A stretch of DNA of 10,035 nt from Planctomycetaceae bacterium (GTDB lineage Bacteria > Planctomycetota > Planctomycetia > Planctomycetales > Planctomycetaceae). The notes beneath the pieces were generated by a model. That model saw nothing but the letters and a program-made list of their open reading frames with translations, searched no databases and was not told the DNA's origin. Position 1 is the first letter of the stretch; every line of letters starts with the position of its first letter. The stretch covers positions 1-10,035 of the forward strand of contig JAJDEK010000252.1 of NCBI GenBank assembly GCA_029259875.1, written 5' to 3'. The translations under genes and the position numbers were made by a program. Positions 1 through 6,648 of the stretch are shown in pieces.

Positions 1-339
1 TATCGCCTCTTGAAAGACAACTATTATATTCCTCTTGAGACGTTTGCCTCTATGGGCCGTAATGCCTTTCAGACTAGTCCGAACATCAGCCCCAACTACA
101 GTCAGGCATCTGGATTGTCTCATTTCTTTATGCACGCGAAAGGCCGGGAATATCGCGACGCATTTATCAACCAACTGACACAACTTTACAGTTTTAACTC
201 CCGAATTCGGACCAATGCGAAAACTCTGGAAGAGTTGACGGGGGTTTCTTATTCCGAACTGAACCGCCAGTACAAAGAATACTCGGCTACCCTACAGAAA
301 GCGCTCGACGAACGCGAATTGAGTTTGCAAACTCAGTAG
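1..339 (+). CDS. C-terminal part of a DUF1570-like protein (5' end outside window)
   Basis: The reading frame is open from the first base (Tyr-Arg-Leu-Leu-Lys...) to a TAG at 337-339, so this is the last ~112 residues of a longer protein; the TTG at position 10 is unlikely to be a true start. The visible part has a 'PLETFASMGRNAF' stretch, then 'YSQASGLSHFFMH', 'YRDAFINQLTQLY', 'LEELTGVSYSELNRQYKEY'. From memory, this order (a Ser/Ala-Gly-Leu-x-His-Phe helix, a Tyr-Arg-Asp-Ala helix, then a Leu-Thr-Gly...Leu-x-Arg-Gln-Tyr segment) is typical of the end of planctomycete DUF1570 proteins, which are secreted and related to gluzincin-type peptidases. The HExxH part, if present, would lie upstream of the window, so activity cannot be judged. 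The last codons overlap a 16-base palindrome. The family call is moderate; that it is a real coding end is near certain. Confidence 0.6.
   Translation, partial: YRLLKDNYYIPLETFASMGRNAFQTSPNISPNYSQASGLSHFFMHAKGREYRDAFINQLTQLYSFNSRIRTNAKTLEELTGVSYSELNRQYKEYSATLQKALDERELSLQTQ
320..335. repeat. 16-base perfect palindrome at the gene end
   Basis: The sequence TGAGTTTGCAAACTCA reads identically on both strands. As RNA it would fold into a 6-bp stem with a TGCA loop. It covers the last codons of the upstream gene and ends just before its TAG stop. It may act with the next hairpin (344-365) in termination or 3'-end stability, or be a protein-binding site. The function is inferred. Confidence 0.5.
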
Positions 340-343
340 AAAC

Positions 344-372
344 ATCGATAACAAAGTATATCGATTTTCTTT
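344..372 (+). terminator. Candidate intrinsic terminator after the DUF1570-like gene
   Basis: ATCGATA (344-350) and TATCGAT (359-365) form a perfect 7-bp stem around an 8-base loop, directly followed by a T-rich run (TTTCTTT, 366-372). It starts 5 bases after the TAG stop. The stem is A/T rich and therefore weak for a classical rho-independent terminator. The preceding palindrome at 320-335 may form a tandem hairpin with it. Confidence 0.4.
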
Positions 373-388
373 GCGCTGATCACTTACA

Positions 389-415
389 TTGTGCGGGACA
401 CAACTCTCAAGAGAG
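389..415. promoter_or_regulatory. Two abutting short dyads upstream of the cytochrome promoter
   Basis: TTGTG-cggga-CACAA (389-403) is directly followed by CTCTC-aa-GAGAG (404-415). Both are short perfect inverted repeats lying about 80 bases upstream of the promoter candidate at 495-523. They could be regulator-binding sites or local hairpins at the end of the upstream transcript. Arms of 5 bases occur often by chance, so support is weak. Confidence 0.2.
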
Positions 416-494
416 GCAACAACGGCTGACGCACAAACGTTTCCATCATATATGTAGAGAAGCTCACGAACTTAATTCGTTATCCTTTCTCTGA

Positions 495-523
495 TTGATT
501 CCAGTACGATGCTGTTCTATGAT
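495..523 (+). promoter_or_regulatory. Sigma-70-type promoter candidate for the cytochrome/propeller operon
   Basis: TTGATT (495-500) and TATGAT (518-523) are separated by exactly 17 bases. They match the TTGACA and TATAAT consensus at 4 of 6 and 5 of 6 positions. Transcription would begin near 530 and leave a leader of about 86 bases before the start codons at 616/619. It lies in the only non-coding stretch before the operon, which supports the assignment. Confidence 0.5.
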
Positions 524-615
524 CAGTATATTCATCTTTTATACAATTAAACTTTTCGTATTGAACATCAACGCTGAAATATACCCTGTTCGCTTCGCCG
601 TAAGGAAAAATCTTT

Positions 616-3036
616 GTGATGTGCCAACCTTTGATACTCTCTCTGATAGGGCTTGTGCTCCTGATCACTGGAAAGTCAGCTCATTGCGAAATAAGTAACG
701 CTCCGTTTGTCTCAGGTTTTGATCGGTTCGCCCGATATGGTGAGATCAAACCACAAACCGCCGGGCGGCTTTTATTGAGTGAACTGAGTTGTACCGCCTG
801 TCATCAAACAGAAAATTCTGATCTACAGCCCAAACGCGGTCCTCGCTTGAACGGCATCGGTAATCGTCGACAGCGGGAATGGATCAGGGACTATCTAGCA
901 TCCCCGCATTTATCCAAATCTGGCACAACGATGCCCGATGTACTTCACGATTTACCAGAAAACGAAAAACGCCAGACGATTGACGCCTTAGCGGCATTCT
1001 TAGCTACTCAAAGTACCGCATACCCAACAATCAAGGCCACAGGCGCCAATCCGGTTCCCTATGAATTCTGGAAGAAAGGAAGTGTGAAACAGGGACAGGA
1101 CTTGTATCACAAGATCGGCTGTATCGCCTGTCATGAACCAGAGGAATCCTACGAACCGGGCGAAACGAAAATTTCCCCTACCGACAAAATGCTCGCACAA
1201 CTTGACCCGGAAGACATTAAAGAACTAGGCTTGTCAGCCACAATCCGTCCCATAAAATCAGTACCGCATGGGAACCTTCCAGCAAAGTATACTCGCAAGG
1301 CACTAACGTTCTTCCTGCTGAATCCGGATCAAAGCCGACCGGCAGGACGTATGCCGAATCTCAAATTAAAAGCTGTCGAAGCTGCAGACATTGCTGCCTA
1401 TCTACTAAGAGACCAACGACACCAAGATGAAATTAAAAATGCAAACAATGACTCTACACTCATTGCTGAAGGAAAAAAACGATTTGTGGAATTGAAGTGT
1501 GTGAATTGCCACACGGCGCAAAATCTACAACCGCAAGAATATGCGAAACCTCTTGAAAAATTGGACGGGCAAGCGTCTTCAAGCTGCCTCAGTAAACATC
1601 AGAAAGGCCTGCCCTACTATCCTCTTGATGATCAACAGCAAGCTGCGATAGAGCAAGCATTAGCAAGCTTGTCACGCGAGAGTCAATCAAAATCAGAACA
1701 GCGGCTCGCTTTTCAAATGCTGCAACTCAACTGCTATGCCTGCCACGAACGAAAGAAACAAGGGGGCGTGGGCTTCAATCGCAAACCTTACTTTGAAACC
1801 GTCGAGCATATCGACTTGGGTGATGAAGGACGTATTCCTCCCACGTTAACTGGCATCGGTTATAAGTTACAAAAAAAATGGCTAACAAAAGTACTCAATG
1901 GAAAAGGAGCTATTCGACCTCACATGCAGGCCCGTATGCCCGTCTTTCCTGCCAAAATGGTTTCAACTTTACCTGAGTTGTTTGAAGCAGTAGATCGCCG
2001 TCAGAGTCAAACAGAAAATCAAACTTTCCCTAAATCTACAAAGCTGGCTTCCTCTGGTCGCACTATGCTGGAGACCGGTTGCATACAATGCCATCCAATC
2101 CGTGGTGAAAGCATGCCTGGTGTGGTAGGCACCGACCTCGGTGATGTCACTAATCGCGTGCATGCAAATTGGTTTCGCAAGTTTTTGCTGAATCCGGGAG
2201 CACTTAAACCGCGAACCCGCATGCCCACTTTTTTTCCCGATGGAAAAAGCCAGAACAAATCACTACTCGATGGCAATGTGGACCGACAAATCGCTGCCGT
2301 CTGGTCCTATCTGAAAGCAGGCAAGAAACAGCCCCTACCTGAAAAAATAATCGAAGCGAAATCCAAAAACTACGAGTTAGTTCCGGAAAAACGCCCCATT
2401 ATACTACGTACCTTCATGCAAGAAGCGGGAACTCATGCGATTGCTGTCGGCTTCCCAGAAAAAATTCACTTCGCATTTGATGCCGAACATCTGAGACCTG
2501 CTATCGCCTGGAAAGGACGCTTCCTCGATGCACAGGGGACTTGGTTTATTCGGTTTGCACCTCCGGCGATTCCTCTCGGTGAAAGCCCTGCTCGGATGCC
2601 TGGGGGATCGCCATTGGCACTCTTAAAAAACAAAAACCAACGCTGGCCGACATTCTCTTCGGAAGAGAGCCCTTATCAGTTTCGAGGGTATAAAATTGAT
2701 TCGGAAGGCATTCCCACTTTTCTATATCGCTTCCAACAATTTGACATTGAAGACCGATTTGAACCTATCGAAAACAAGGCACTAAAACGACAGTTAAAGA
2801 TCAAACGATCTCAGCCAGTCAGTAAACAGGCAAGCCTCTGGTTCCGTGGATTAACCGGCGAATCACTGAAACAGATCAATTCGTCTACTATGAAAAATAG
2901 CACAGGCTTAACGGCATCTGTCTCGGGAACTCTCGCAAAGACCGGTGAACTACGCACGATTGAAAACGAAACCGACTGGATCATTCCGATTCCCGCTACT
3001 GACAACATCACAATCGAGGTGAAGTACCAATGGTAA
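616..3036 (+). CDS. Exported five-haem c-type cytochrome (planctomycete CxxCH protein)
   Basis: Predicted periplasmic electron carrier of 806 residues. Five CxxCH haem-attachment motifs are visible: C59-TAC-H63, C169-IAC-H173, C295-VNC-H299, C373-YAC-H377 and C489-IQC-H493. Probable axial methionines lie in 'TMP' or 'RMP' motifs: M106, M246, M441 and M536. The third haem has no RMP motif before the fourth CxxCH. Each unit resembles a mono-haem class I cytochrome c domain. Residues ~575-806 carry no haem motif and form a separate C-terminal domain containing 'WKGRFLDAQGTWFIRFAPP' (632-650), a type of motif I associate with planctomycete proteins paired with sorbosone-dehydrogenase-like propellers. 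The N-terminus has a hydrophobic stretch (residues ~5-18) fitting a signal peptide, though it lacks a basic N-region. The start is GTG 616 or the next codon, ATG 619; AAGGAA at 602-607 serves either. The 3' end overlaps the next gene by 7 bases, implying translational coupling. Substrate and partner oxidase are unknown. Confidence 0.85.
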   Translation: MMCQPLILSLIGLVLLITGKSAHCEISNAPFVSGFDRFARYGEIKPQTAGRLLLSELSCTACHQTENSDLQPKRGPRLNGIGNRRQREWIRDYLASPHLSKSGTTMPDVLHDLPENEKRQTIDALAAFLATQSTAYPTIKATGANPVPYEFWKKGSVKQGQDLYHKIGCIACHEPEESYEPGETKISPTDKMLAQLDPEDIKELGLSATIRPIKSVPHGNLPAKYTRKALTFFLLNPDQSRPAGRMPNLKLKAVEAADIAAYLLRDQRHQDEIKNANNDSTLIAEGKKRFVELKCVNCHTAQNLQPQEYAKPLEKLDGQASSSCLSKHQKGLPYYPLDDQQQAAIEQALASLSRESQSKSEQRLAFQMLQLNCYACHERKKQGGVGFNRKPYFETVEHIDLGDEGRIPPTLTGIGYKLQKKWLTKVLNGKGAIRPHMQARMPVFPAKMVSTLPELFEAVDRRQSQTENQTFPKSTKLASSGRTMLETGCIQCHPIRGESMPGVVGTDLGDVTNRVHANWFRKFLLNPGALKPRTRMPTFFPDGKSQNKSLLDGNVDRQIAAVWSYLKAGKKQPLPEKIIEAKSKNYELVPEKRPIILRTFMQEAGTHAIAVGFPEKIHFAFDAEHLRPAIAWKGRFLDAQGTWFIRFAPPAIPLGESPARMPGGSPLALLKNKNQRWPTFSSEESPYQFRGYKIDSEGIPTFLYRFQQFDIEDRFEPIENKALKRQLKIKRSQPVSKQASLWFRGLTGESLKQINSSTMKNSTGLTASVSGTLAKTGELRTIENETDWIIPIPATDNITIEVKYQW
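3016..3022 (+). promoter_or_regulatory. Ribosome binding site inside the cytochrome gene
   Basis: GAGGTGA lies 7 bases before the ATG at 3030, within the last codons of the cytochrome gene. It fixes the start of the propeller gene and shows that the 7-base overlap is genuine and likely translationally coupled. Confidence 0.7.
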
Positions 3037-4601
3037 AACGATCACATTTTTTCCTTCTGGTTTTTGCCCTGGCGATGTGCTTCTCTTACGTTGGCGGACA
3101 ACAGTCTGTATTCGCCGAGAGTGAAGAAGATTATTATCGACTCGTTTCGATTATGACACCAAAAGCACAAACGGAGTCTCGTGCGCAAAATTGGAAGCCA
3201 GCGCCCGGCGATCTTGTACTGGAGGTCAGTGGTATGGCTGTGCTTGATGAGCGGCGTGTGGCTGTTACGATTCGTAAAGGCGAAATCTGGATTCTGGATG
3301 GCGTGTATGATGAACCACCGAAAAATGTGACATACAAGCGTTTTGCGACTGCACTGCATGAACCCCTAGGATTAATCTGGAAAGATGATTCCTTCTACAC
3401 CGTACAACGCAGCGAATTAACGCGCATTCGTGATACCGATGGAGATGGGACGGCAGATGAATATCTGACTGTGACTAAAGGCTGGGGCGTGACAGGGCAC
3501 TATCATGAGTATGCCTATGGGCCTAAGCTCGACCATCAGGGTAACATGTGGCTGACATTGAATATCGGCCTGGGTCTCAAGCAAGAACACAAACAACGGA
3601 CCGTCCATGAACCGACGCTCGGATTTTCACAGGGTCGCTGGCGCGGCTGGGGCATGAAATGTACTCCCGCCGGAAAACTGATTCCCGTCTGTGCCGGCAT
3701 GCGTTCACCTTCTGGATTGGGCGCGAACAGAGCCGGTGATATGTTCTACACTGATCAACAGGGAAATTGGGTTGCTACTAATACCTTGCATCATATGCGC
3801 GAAGGAGCCTTCTTTCATCATGTCGAAGCACTGGCCTCCATGAATCTTGAAGGCTCCCCGATTCAGGGGATCAAAAGTATTCCGAATGGCCTGCCTTTTC
3901 CCGCAGCCATCAAACGAATGCCACAGCTCAAGCCTCCGGCAGTCTGGTTTCCATACAAGAAAGTAGGACAGTCGACCACTGACATTATGCTTGATAATAG
4001 CGGTGGTAAATTTGGTCCGTTCGATGGTCAGTTTTTCGTCGGCGAATTTACGCAAGCTGCAATGCAACGTGTCTTTCTGGAAAAAATTGATGGTCAGTAT
4101 CAGGGAGCCTGCTTTCCGTTTCGTGCAGGCTTTGCCTCTGCCGTACTCCGCATGGACCAGGGAACCGATGGTAGCGTGTTTGTCGGCTTAAGCAACCGTG
4201 GCTGGAGTAGTCTGGGAACCGCTTCTTACGGACTACAGCGATTAGTCTGGACGCGGAAGATGCCATTCGAAATTAAGGAGATGCGCGCTCAGCCCGATGG
4301 TTTCGAATTAGAATTCACGAAACCCGTTGATCCGAAAACTGCCACAGATCCGAATTCTTATAAGATGAAAAGTTATACTTATACATATCACTCCTCGTAT
4401 GGCAGTGATGAAATTCTGGCTAAAGATCTGACTTTCGAAAACCTCACTGCTTCCGCAGATGGTTTAAAAGTTAAATTAAAAGTCAACGGCCTGCGTGAAC
4501 TCTACGTTCACGAACTTCAGGCGAATGGAGTGAGAAGCAATGATGGTCAACCATTACTTCACCCTCAAGCGTATTATACGTTGAATCGGATTCCGAAATA
4601 A
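3030..4601 (+). CDS. Exported glucose/sorbosone dehydrogenase-like beta-propeller protein
   Basis: Protein of 523 residues. It has a clear Sec signal peptide (MVKRS, hydrophobic core 6-22, likely cleavage after VFA at residue 29). The body is rich in propeller-type strands: 'VSGMAVLDERRVAVTIRKGE', 'EPLGLIWKDDSFYTVQRSEL', 'GHYHEYAYGP', 'MRSPSGLGANRAGDMFYTDQ'. These match the planctomycete sorbosone/glucose-dehydrogenase-like propeller family. D135-T-D137-G-D139-G-T-A-D143 is an EF-hand-like calcium loop. The last ~110 residues ('ELEFTKPVDPKTATDPNSY...') look like an Ig-like beta domain common at the end of these proteins. The ATG lies inside the end of the cytochrome gene with a strong Shine-Dalgarno GAGGTGA (3016-3022) 7 bases upstream. 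Related proteins often carry a cytochrome c domain in the same chain; here the haem partner is the overlapping upstream gene. Oxidation of a sugar or polyol in the periplasm is an inference; catalytic residues and cofactor are not verified. Confidence 0.75.
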   Translation: MVKRSHFFLLVFALAMCFSYVGGQQSVFAESEEDYYRLVSIMTPKAQTESRAQNWKPAPGDLVLEVSGMAVLDERRVAVTIRKGEIWILDGVYDEPPKNVTYKRFATALHEPLGLIWKDDSFYTVQRSELTRIRDTDGDGTADEYLTVTKGWGVTGHYHEYAYGPKLDHQGNMWLTLNIGLGLKQEHKQRTVHEPTLGFSQGRWRGWGMKCTPAGKLIPVCAGMRSPSGLGANRAGDMFYTDQQGNWVATNTLHHMREGAFFHHVEALASMNLEGSPIQGIKSIPNGLPFPAAIKRMPQLKPPAVWFPYKKVGQSTTDIMLDNSGGKFGPFDGQFFVGEFTQAAMQRVFLEKIDGQYQGACFPFRAGFASAVLRMDQGTDGSVFVGLSNRGWSSLGTASYGLQRLVWTRKMPFEIKEMRAQPDGFELEFTKPVDPKTATDPNSYKMKSYTYTYHSSYGSDEILAKDLTFENLTASADGLKVKLKVNGLRELYVHELQANGVRSNDGQPLLHPQAYYTLNRIPK

Positions 4602-4649
4602 CCAAGACTGAGAGCAAACCAATTTTCGCTGAAGAATTATACTCTGTTA
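4602..4649. other. Short gap between convergent genes
   Basis: Only 48 bases separate the stops of the propeller gene (+) and the 177-residue protein (-). No GC-rich hairpin followed by a T-run is visible on either strand. Termination here may be factor-dependent or use sites inside the opposing genes. Confidence 0.4.
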
Positions 4650-5183
4650 TTAGTTGAGAAAGCCGCGTTCTCTCAGTTCCTGAATATTTCCAGGAGCGCT
4701 TTCCCAGACACGCTCAGCGGCATAACGCATCACAGCAATACCTCCCATGCTGGGTGGTGCACTGAGAATGGCGACGTGCTCTTCTTCTTCATCGTCGAGC
4801 TGTTGATTCAATTTGGCAACTGCTTCCTCAATGCTATCACTGACAATACGTTCGGGACCGTTAGTGTTGGTAAATTTGAGATTCGAAAAACCGGCTGTTC
4901 GAGACAGTAGAAACGCCGCTAATTCTGCTTCTTCCTGCTCCTCGAAGAAGTTTTGAAATTCCGGTTCCATTCGGTCCGGAGTAATAATCATGGGACGTGT
5001 AATACGCACTTCCCCCTTGCGAATACTGACCGTGGAACCGCGCTGCGGCGCACCACAAACCAGAAAGTAAGGTAGATTTTGATCGCCAAATGTAAACAGA
5101 GAAAAGTTTACCGGGCGTTCAATTTGCACCGCCGTCCATATTTCGATGAATCGCTGTTCGTCGAACTCGTCAGGAAAATTCAT
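4650..5183 (-). CDS. Conserved-looking hypothetical protein, 177 residues, acidic
   Basis: I do not recognise a family. The protein begins 'MNFPDEFDEQRFIEIW' and has no signal peptide or membrane segment, so it is probably cytoplasmic. A beta-rich N-terminal half ('VNFSLFTFGDQNLPYFLVCG', 'VSIRKGEVRITRPMIITPD') is followed by acidic helices ('FEEQEEAELAAFLLSR', 'LDDEEEEH') and a small C-terminal segment with 'ILSAPPSMGGIAVMRYAAER'. The start is supported by GGAG (5188-5191) 4 bases upstream of the ATG. It lies 61 bases downstream of the NHL-protein gene on the same strand, so it is probably co-transcribed with it. The even codon pattern over 178 codons and the absence of a competing reading on the other strand support a real gene; the function is unknown. 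Confidence 0.7.
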   Translation of the reverse strand: MNFPDEFDEQRFIEIWTAVQIERPVNFSLFTFGDQNLPYFLVCGAPQRGSTVSIRKGEVRITRPMIITPDRMEPEFQNFFEEQEEAELAAFLLSRTAGFSNLKFTNTNGPERIVSDSIEEAVAKLNQQLDDEEEEHVAILSAPPSMGGIAVMRYAAERVWESAPGNIQELRERGFLN

Positions 5184-5244
5184 CAGGCTCCAACCATGGT
5201 GAATAGGATAGAAATGGAAAGATTAAGGGTTAAGGAAATTGGCA

Positions 5245-6324
5245 TCAGCTTAGTTTTTTCAACTTACTAACCCGGCCGACTGTAACCCATTCAGTCACAA
5301 AGAGATTGCCATCCGCGTCAAAGCACGCATCATGTGGGTGAACAAATCGCCCTGCTTCCCAGGATTGAGGCTGCTTTCGAATTTTAAAGCCATCCAGAAC
5401 TTGGTTGGTCCAATCCTGATTGTAACCTAAATGAGTGATCACTTTATTATTCTTGTCAAACAGTGTGAGACGTGCGTGCAAATCAGAGACAACCATGATG
5501 TCGCCACGAATATCAATATCGGCAGGGAAGCTGACTGTATTCACAAAACCCAAATGTTTTCCGTCTAGCGTGAAATATTGCAAACGGTGGTTTGCACGAT
5601 CACAGACAACAATTTTTGGTTCTCCACTCCGTTCATCCAACCACATTCCATGAGGTGTTTTCATCTTGCCTGCTTCAGTGCCACTGCCTCCCCAACTGAA
5701 TTCGAACTTTCCCTCTTTTGTGTATTTATGAATGTAATGTGATCCATATCCATCGCCGACATAAAACCCACCATCAGGGGCAAAAGCGACGTTAGTAGGA
5801 CTGTAGCGATTTTTCGAGTTCTTGTAATGCTCGTGAGTTTCCGGTCGACTGATTTTCCAGACGACTTCTCCTTTCAGGTTGGTCTTGGCAACAACTCCAT
5901 GTTTGGTATCTGAGAGATACAAAAACTCTGCATTTCCTTCTTTGCGAACATCGATGCCATGCCCACCACCATGATACTCCTTGCCGAAAGATCGTACAAA
6001 CTTGCCTTCCGGGCTGAATACGACGATAGCATCCATCGGGGTCTTGGTCTTGGAACGATGCTTGACATAAATCAATCCTGCTTCGTCAACACAGACACCA
6101 TGAGTCTCCCCCCATTGAATGTGCTTGGGAACCTCACCCCAACCGTGGATTGCTTCATATTTATACTCACCCTCACCCAGCACGGGATTCTTAACGCCGG
6201 CTTTATCTTCAGCCCCTAGAATCGCAGGTGCGAAAAAACCACCCACTACAGCAGCTCCCGCAGTTTTGAGAAAAGCGCGACGGGAATCTGTTTTATGCCA
6301 GTATGCTATTGAAGACTGATCCAT
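5245..6324 (-). CDS. Tat-exported NHL-repeat propeller, peptidyl-hydroxyglycine amidating lyase-like
   Basis: Protein of 359 residues from the ATG at 6324. The frame runs on to a TTG at 6345, but no Shine-Dalgarno precedes that codon, while AGG lies about 10 bases before the ATG. A twin-arginine signal is clear: 'SRRAFLK' (R15-R16), hydrophobic TAGAAVVGGFFAPAILGA, likely cleavage after A38. The rest reads as about six NHL-type blades: 'THGVCVDEAGLIYV' (74-87), 'GHGIDV' (121-126), 'TNVAFAPDGGFYVGDGYG' (177-194), 'TPHGMWLD' (223-230), 'PADIDIRGDIMVVSD' (267-281), 'HPHDACFDADGNLFVTEW' (329-346). The 'GDGYGSHYIHKY' and 'CDRANHRLQYF' segments resemble the lyase domain of peptidylglycine alpha-amidating monooxygenase, and H122, H225 and H331 sit at repeated blade positions where that family keeps zinc ligands. 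Lyase activity is inferred; a non-enzymatic sensor or binding role is equally possible. Planctomycetes carry many such paralogues. Confidence 0.75.
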   Translation of the reverse strand: MDQSSIAYWHKTDSRRAFLKTAGAAVVGGFFAPAILGAEDKAGVKNPVLGEGEYKYEAIHGWGEVPKHIQWGETHGVCVDEAGLIYVKHRSKTKTPMDAIVVFSPEGKFVRSFGKEYHGGGHGIDVRKEGNAEFLYLSDTKHGVVAKTNLKGEVVWKISRPETHEHYKNSKNRYSPTNVAFAPDGGFYVGDGYGSHYIHKYTKEGKFEFSWGGSGTEAGKMKTPHGMWLDERSGEPKIVVCDRANHRLQYFTLDGKHLGFVNTVSFPADIDIRGDIMVVSDLHARLTLFDKNNKVITHLGYNQDWTNQVLDGFKIRKQPQSWEAGRFVHPHDACFDADGNLFVTEWVTVGRVSKLKKLS

Positions 6325-6376
6325 AGGATTAGTACCTAAATACAAAGAGTTTCAAACAATTTTCGATTTCAACAGT

Positions 6377-6382
6377 ATTATA
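6377..6382 (-). promoter_or_regulatory. Minus-strand TATAAT -10 element for the NHL gene
   Basis: The minus strand reads TATTTATAATACTG here, with a perfect TATAAT. Transcription would start near 6370 and give a leader of roughly 46 bases to the ATG at 6324. No good -35 hexamer lies 16-18 bases upstream, so this is a candidate only. Confidence 0.35.
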
Positions 6383-6457
6383 AATACCATTCTTTTACTC
6401 GATCTTAACGGACACAATGTCCCAATCTCAATTGTGGATCCCAAAAAATAGGGTATT

Positions 6458-6485
6458 CTGACAATGTTCTCCGTAGTTTTGTCAG
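6458..6485. repeat. Inverted repeat CTGACAA-N14-TTGTCAG
   Basis: Two perfect 7-base arms (6458-6464 and 6479-6485) are spaced 21 bases start to start, about two helical turns. That spacing suits a dimeric regulator bound to one DNA face. It overlaps the weak plus-strand -10 candidate for the adaptor gene. It is not followed by a T-run, so it is unlikely to be a terminator. Confidence 0.35.
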
Positions 6486-6648
6486 GTGTTTACATCCCGT
6501 CAGAAGAGTTCGGGCAATTTACGTGGCCTTCTGGAAGCGGATGTGATATGAGGTGAAAGTATCCCCAAAAACGTTGTTAACCAAGCCTGTATCAGACTTC
6601 GACTTCATCAATTCCTTCTACCTTATCCGTGACTAGGAATTAAATATC

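Larger units (their letters stand above)
6325..6648. other. Divergent intergenic region with several short dyads
   Basis: These 324 bases separate the minus-strand NHL gene from the plus-strand adaptor gene. No convincing ORF is present. They hold a minus-strand TATAAT (6377-6382), the dyad GGACA-caa-TGTCC (6410-6422) and the inverted repeat CTGACAA/TTGTCAG (6458-6485). A weak plus-strand pair, TTGTGG (6432-6437) and TATTCT (6454-6459) with a 16-base spacer, is the best promoter candidate I found for the adaptor gene. The stretch 6486-6630 shows nothing I can name. Confidence 0.5.

Noticed and set aside
396..403. GGACACAA shared with 6410-6417 as a common operator of two operons
   Set aside because: An 8-base match between two ~300-base regions is expected about once by chance, and the surrounding dyads differ.
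480..668. Minus-strand ORF of 62 codons upstream of and overlapping the cytochrome start
   Set aside because: It overlaps the promoter and the start of a well-supported gene, has no recognisable protein features and lies opposite an A/T-rich leader.
495..698. Plus-strand ORF of 67 codons overlapping the cytochrome start in another frame
   Set aside because: It begins inside the promoter candidate, lacks a ribosome binding site and runs out of frame into the cytochrome gene.
3705..4067. Minus-strand ORF of 120 codons inside the propeller gene
   Set aside because: It is antisense to a clear exported protein and its translation shows no domain pattern.
4607..4677. ACTGAGAG (4607-4614) and CTCTCAGT (4670-4677) as a terminator stem between convergent genes
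   Set aside because: The arms are 55 bases apart, there is no T-run, and the second arm lies inside the coding region; chance is a fair explanation.
6325..6345. TTG start seven codons upstream for the NHL protein
   Set aside because: No ribosome binding site precedes the TTG, and the ATG at 6324 leaves a normal-length n-region before the twin arginines.
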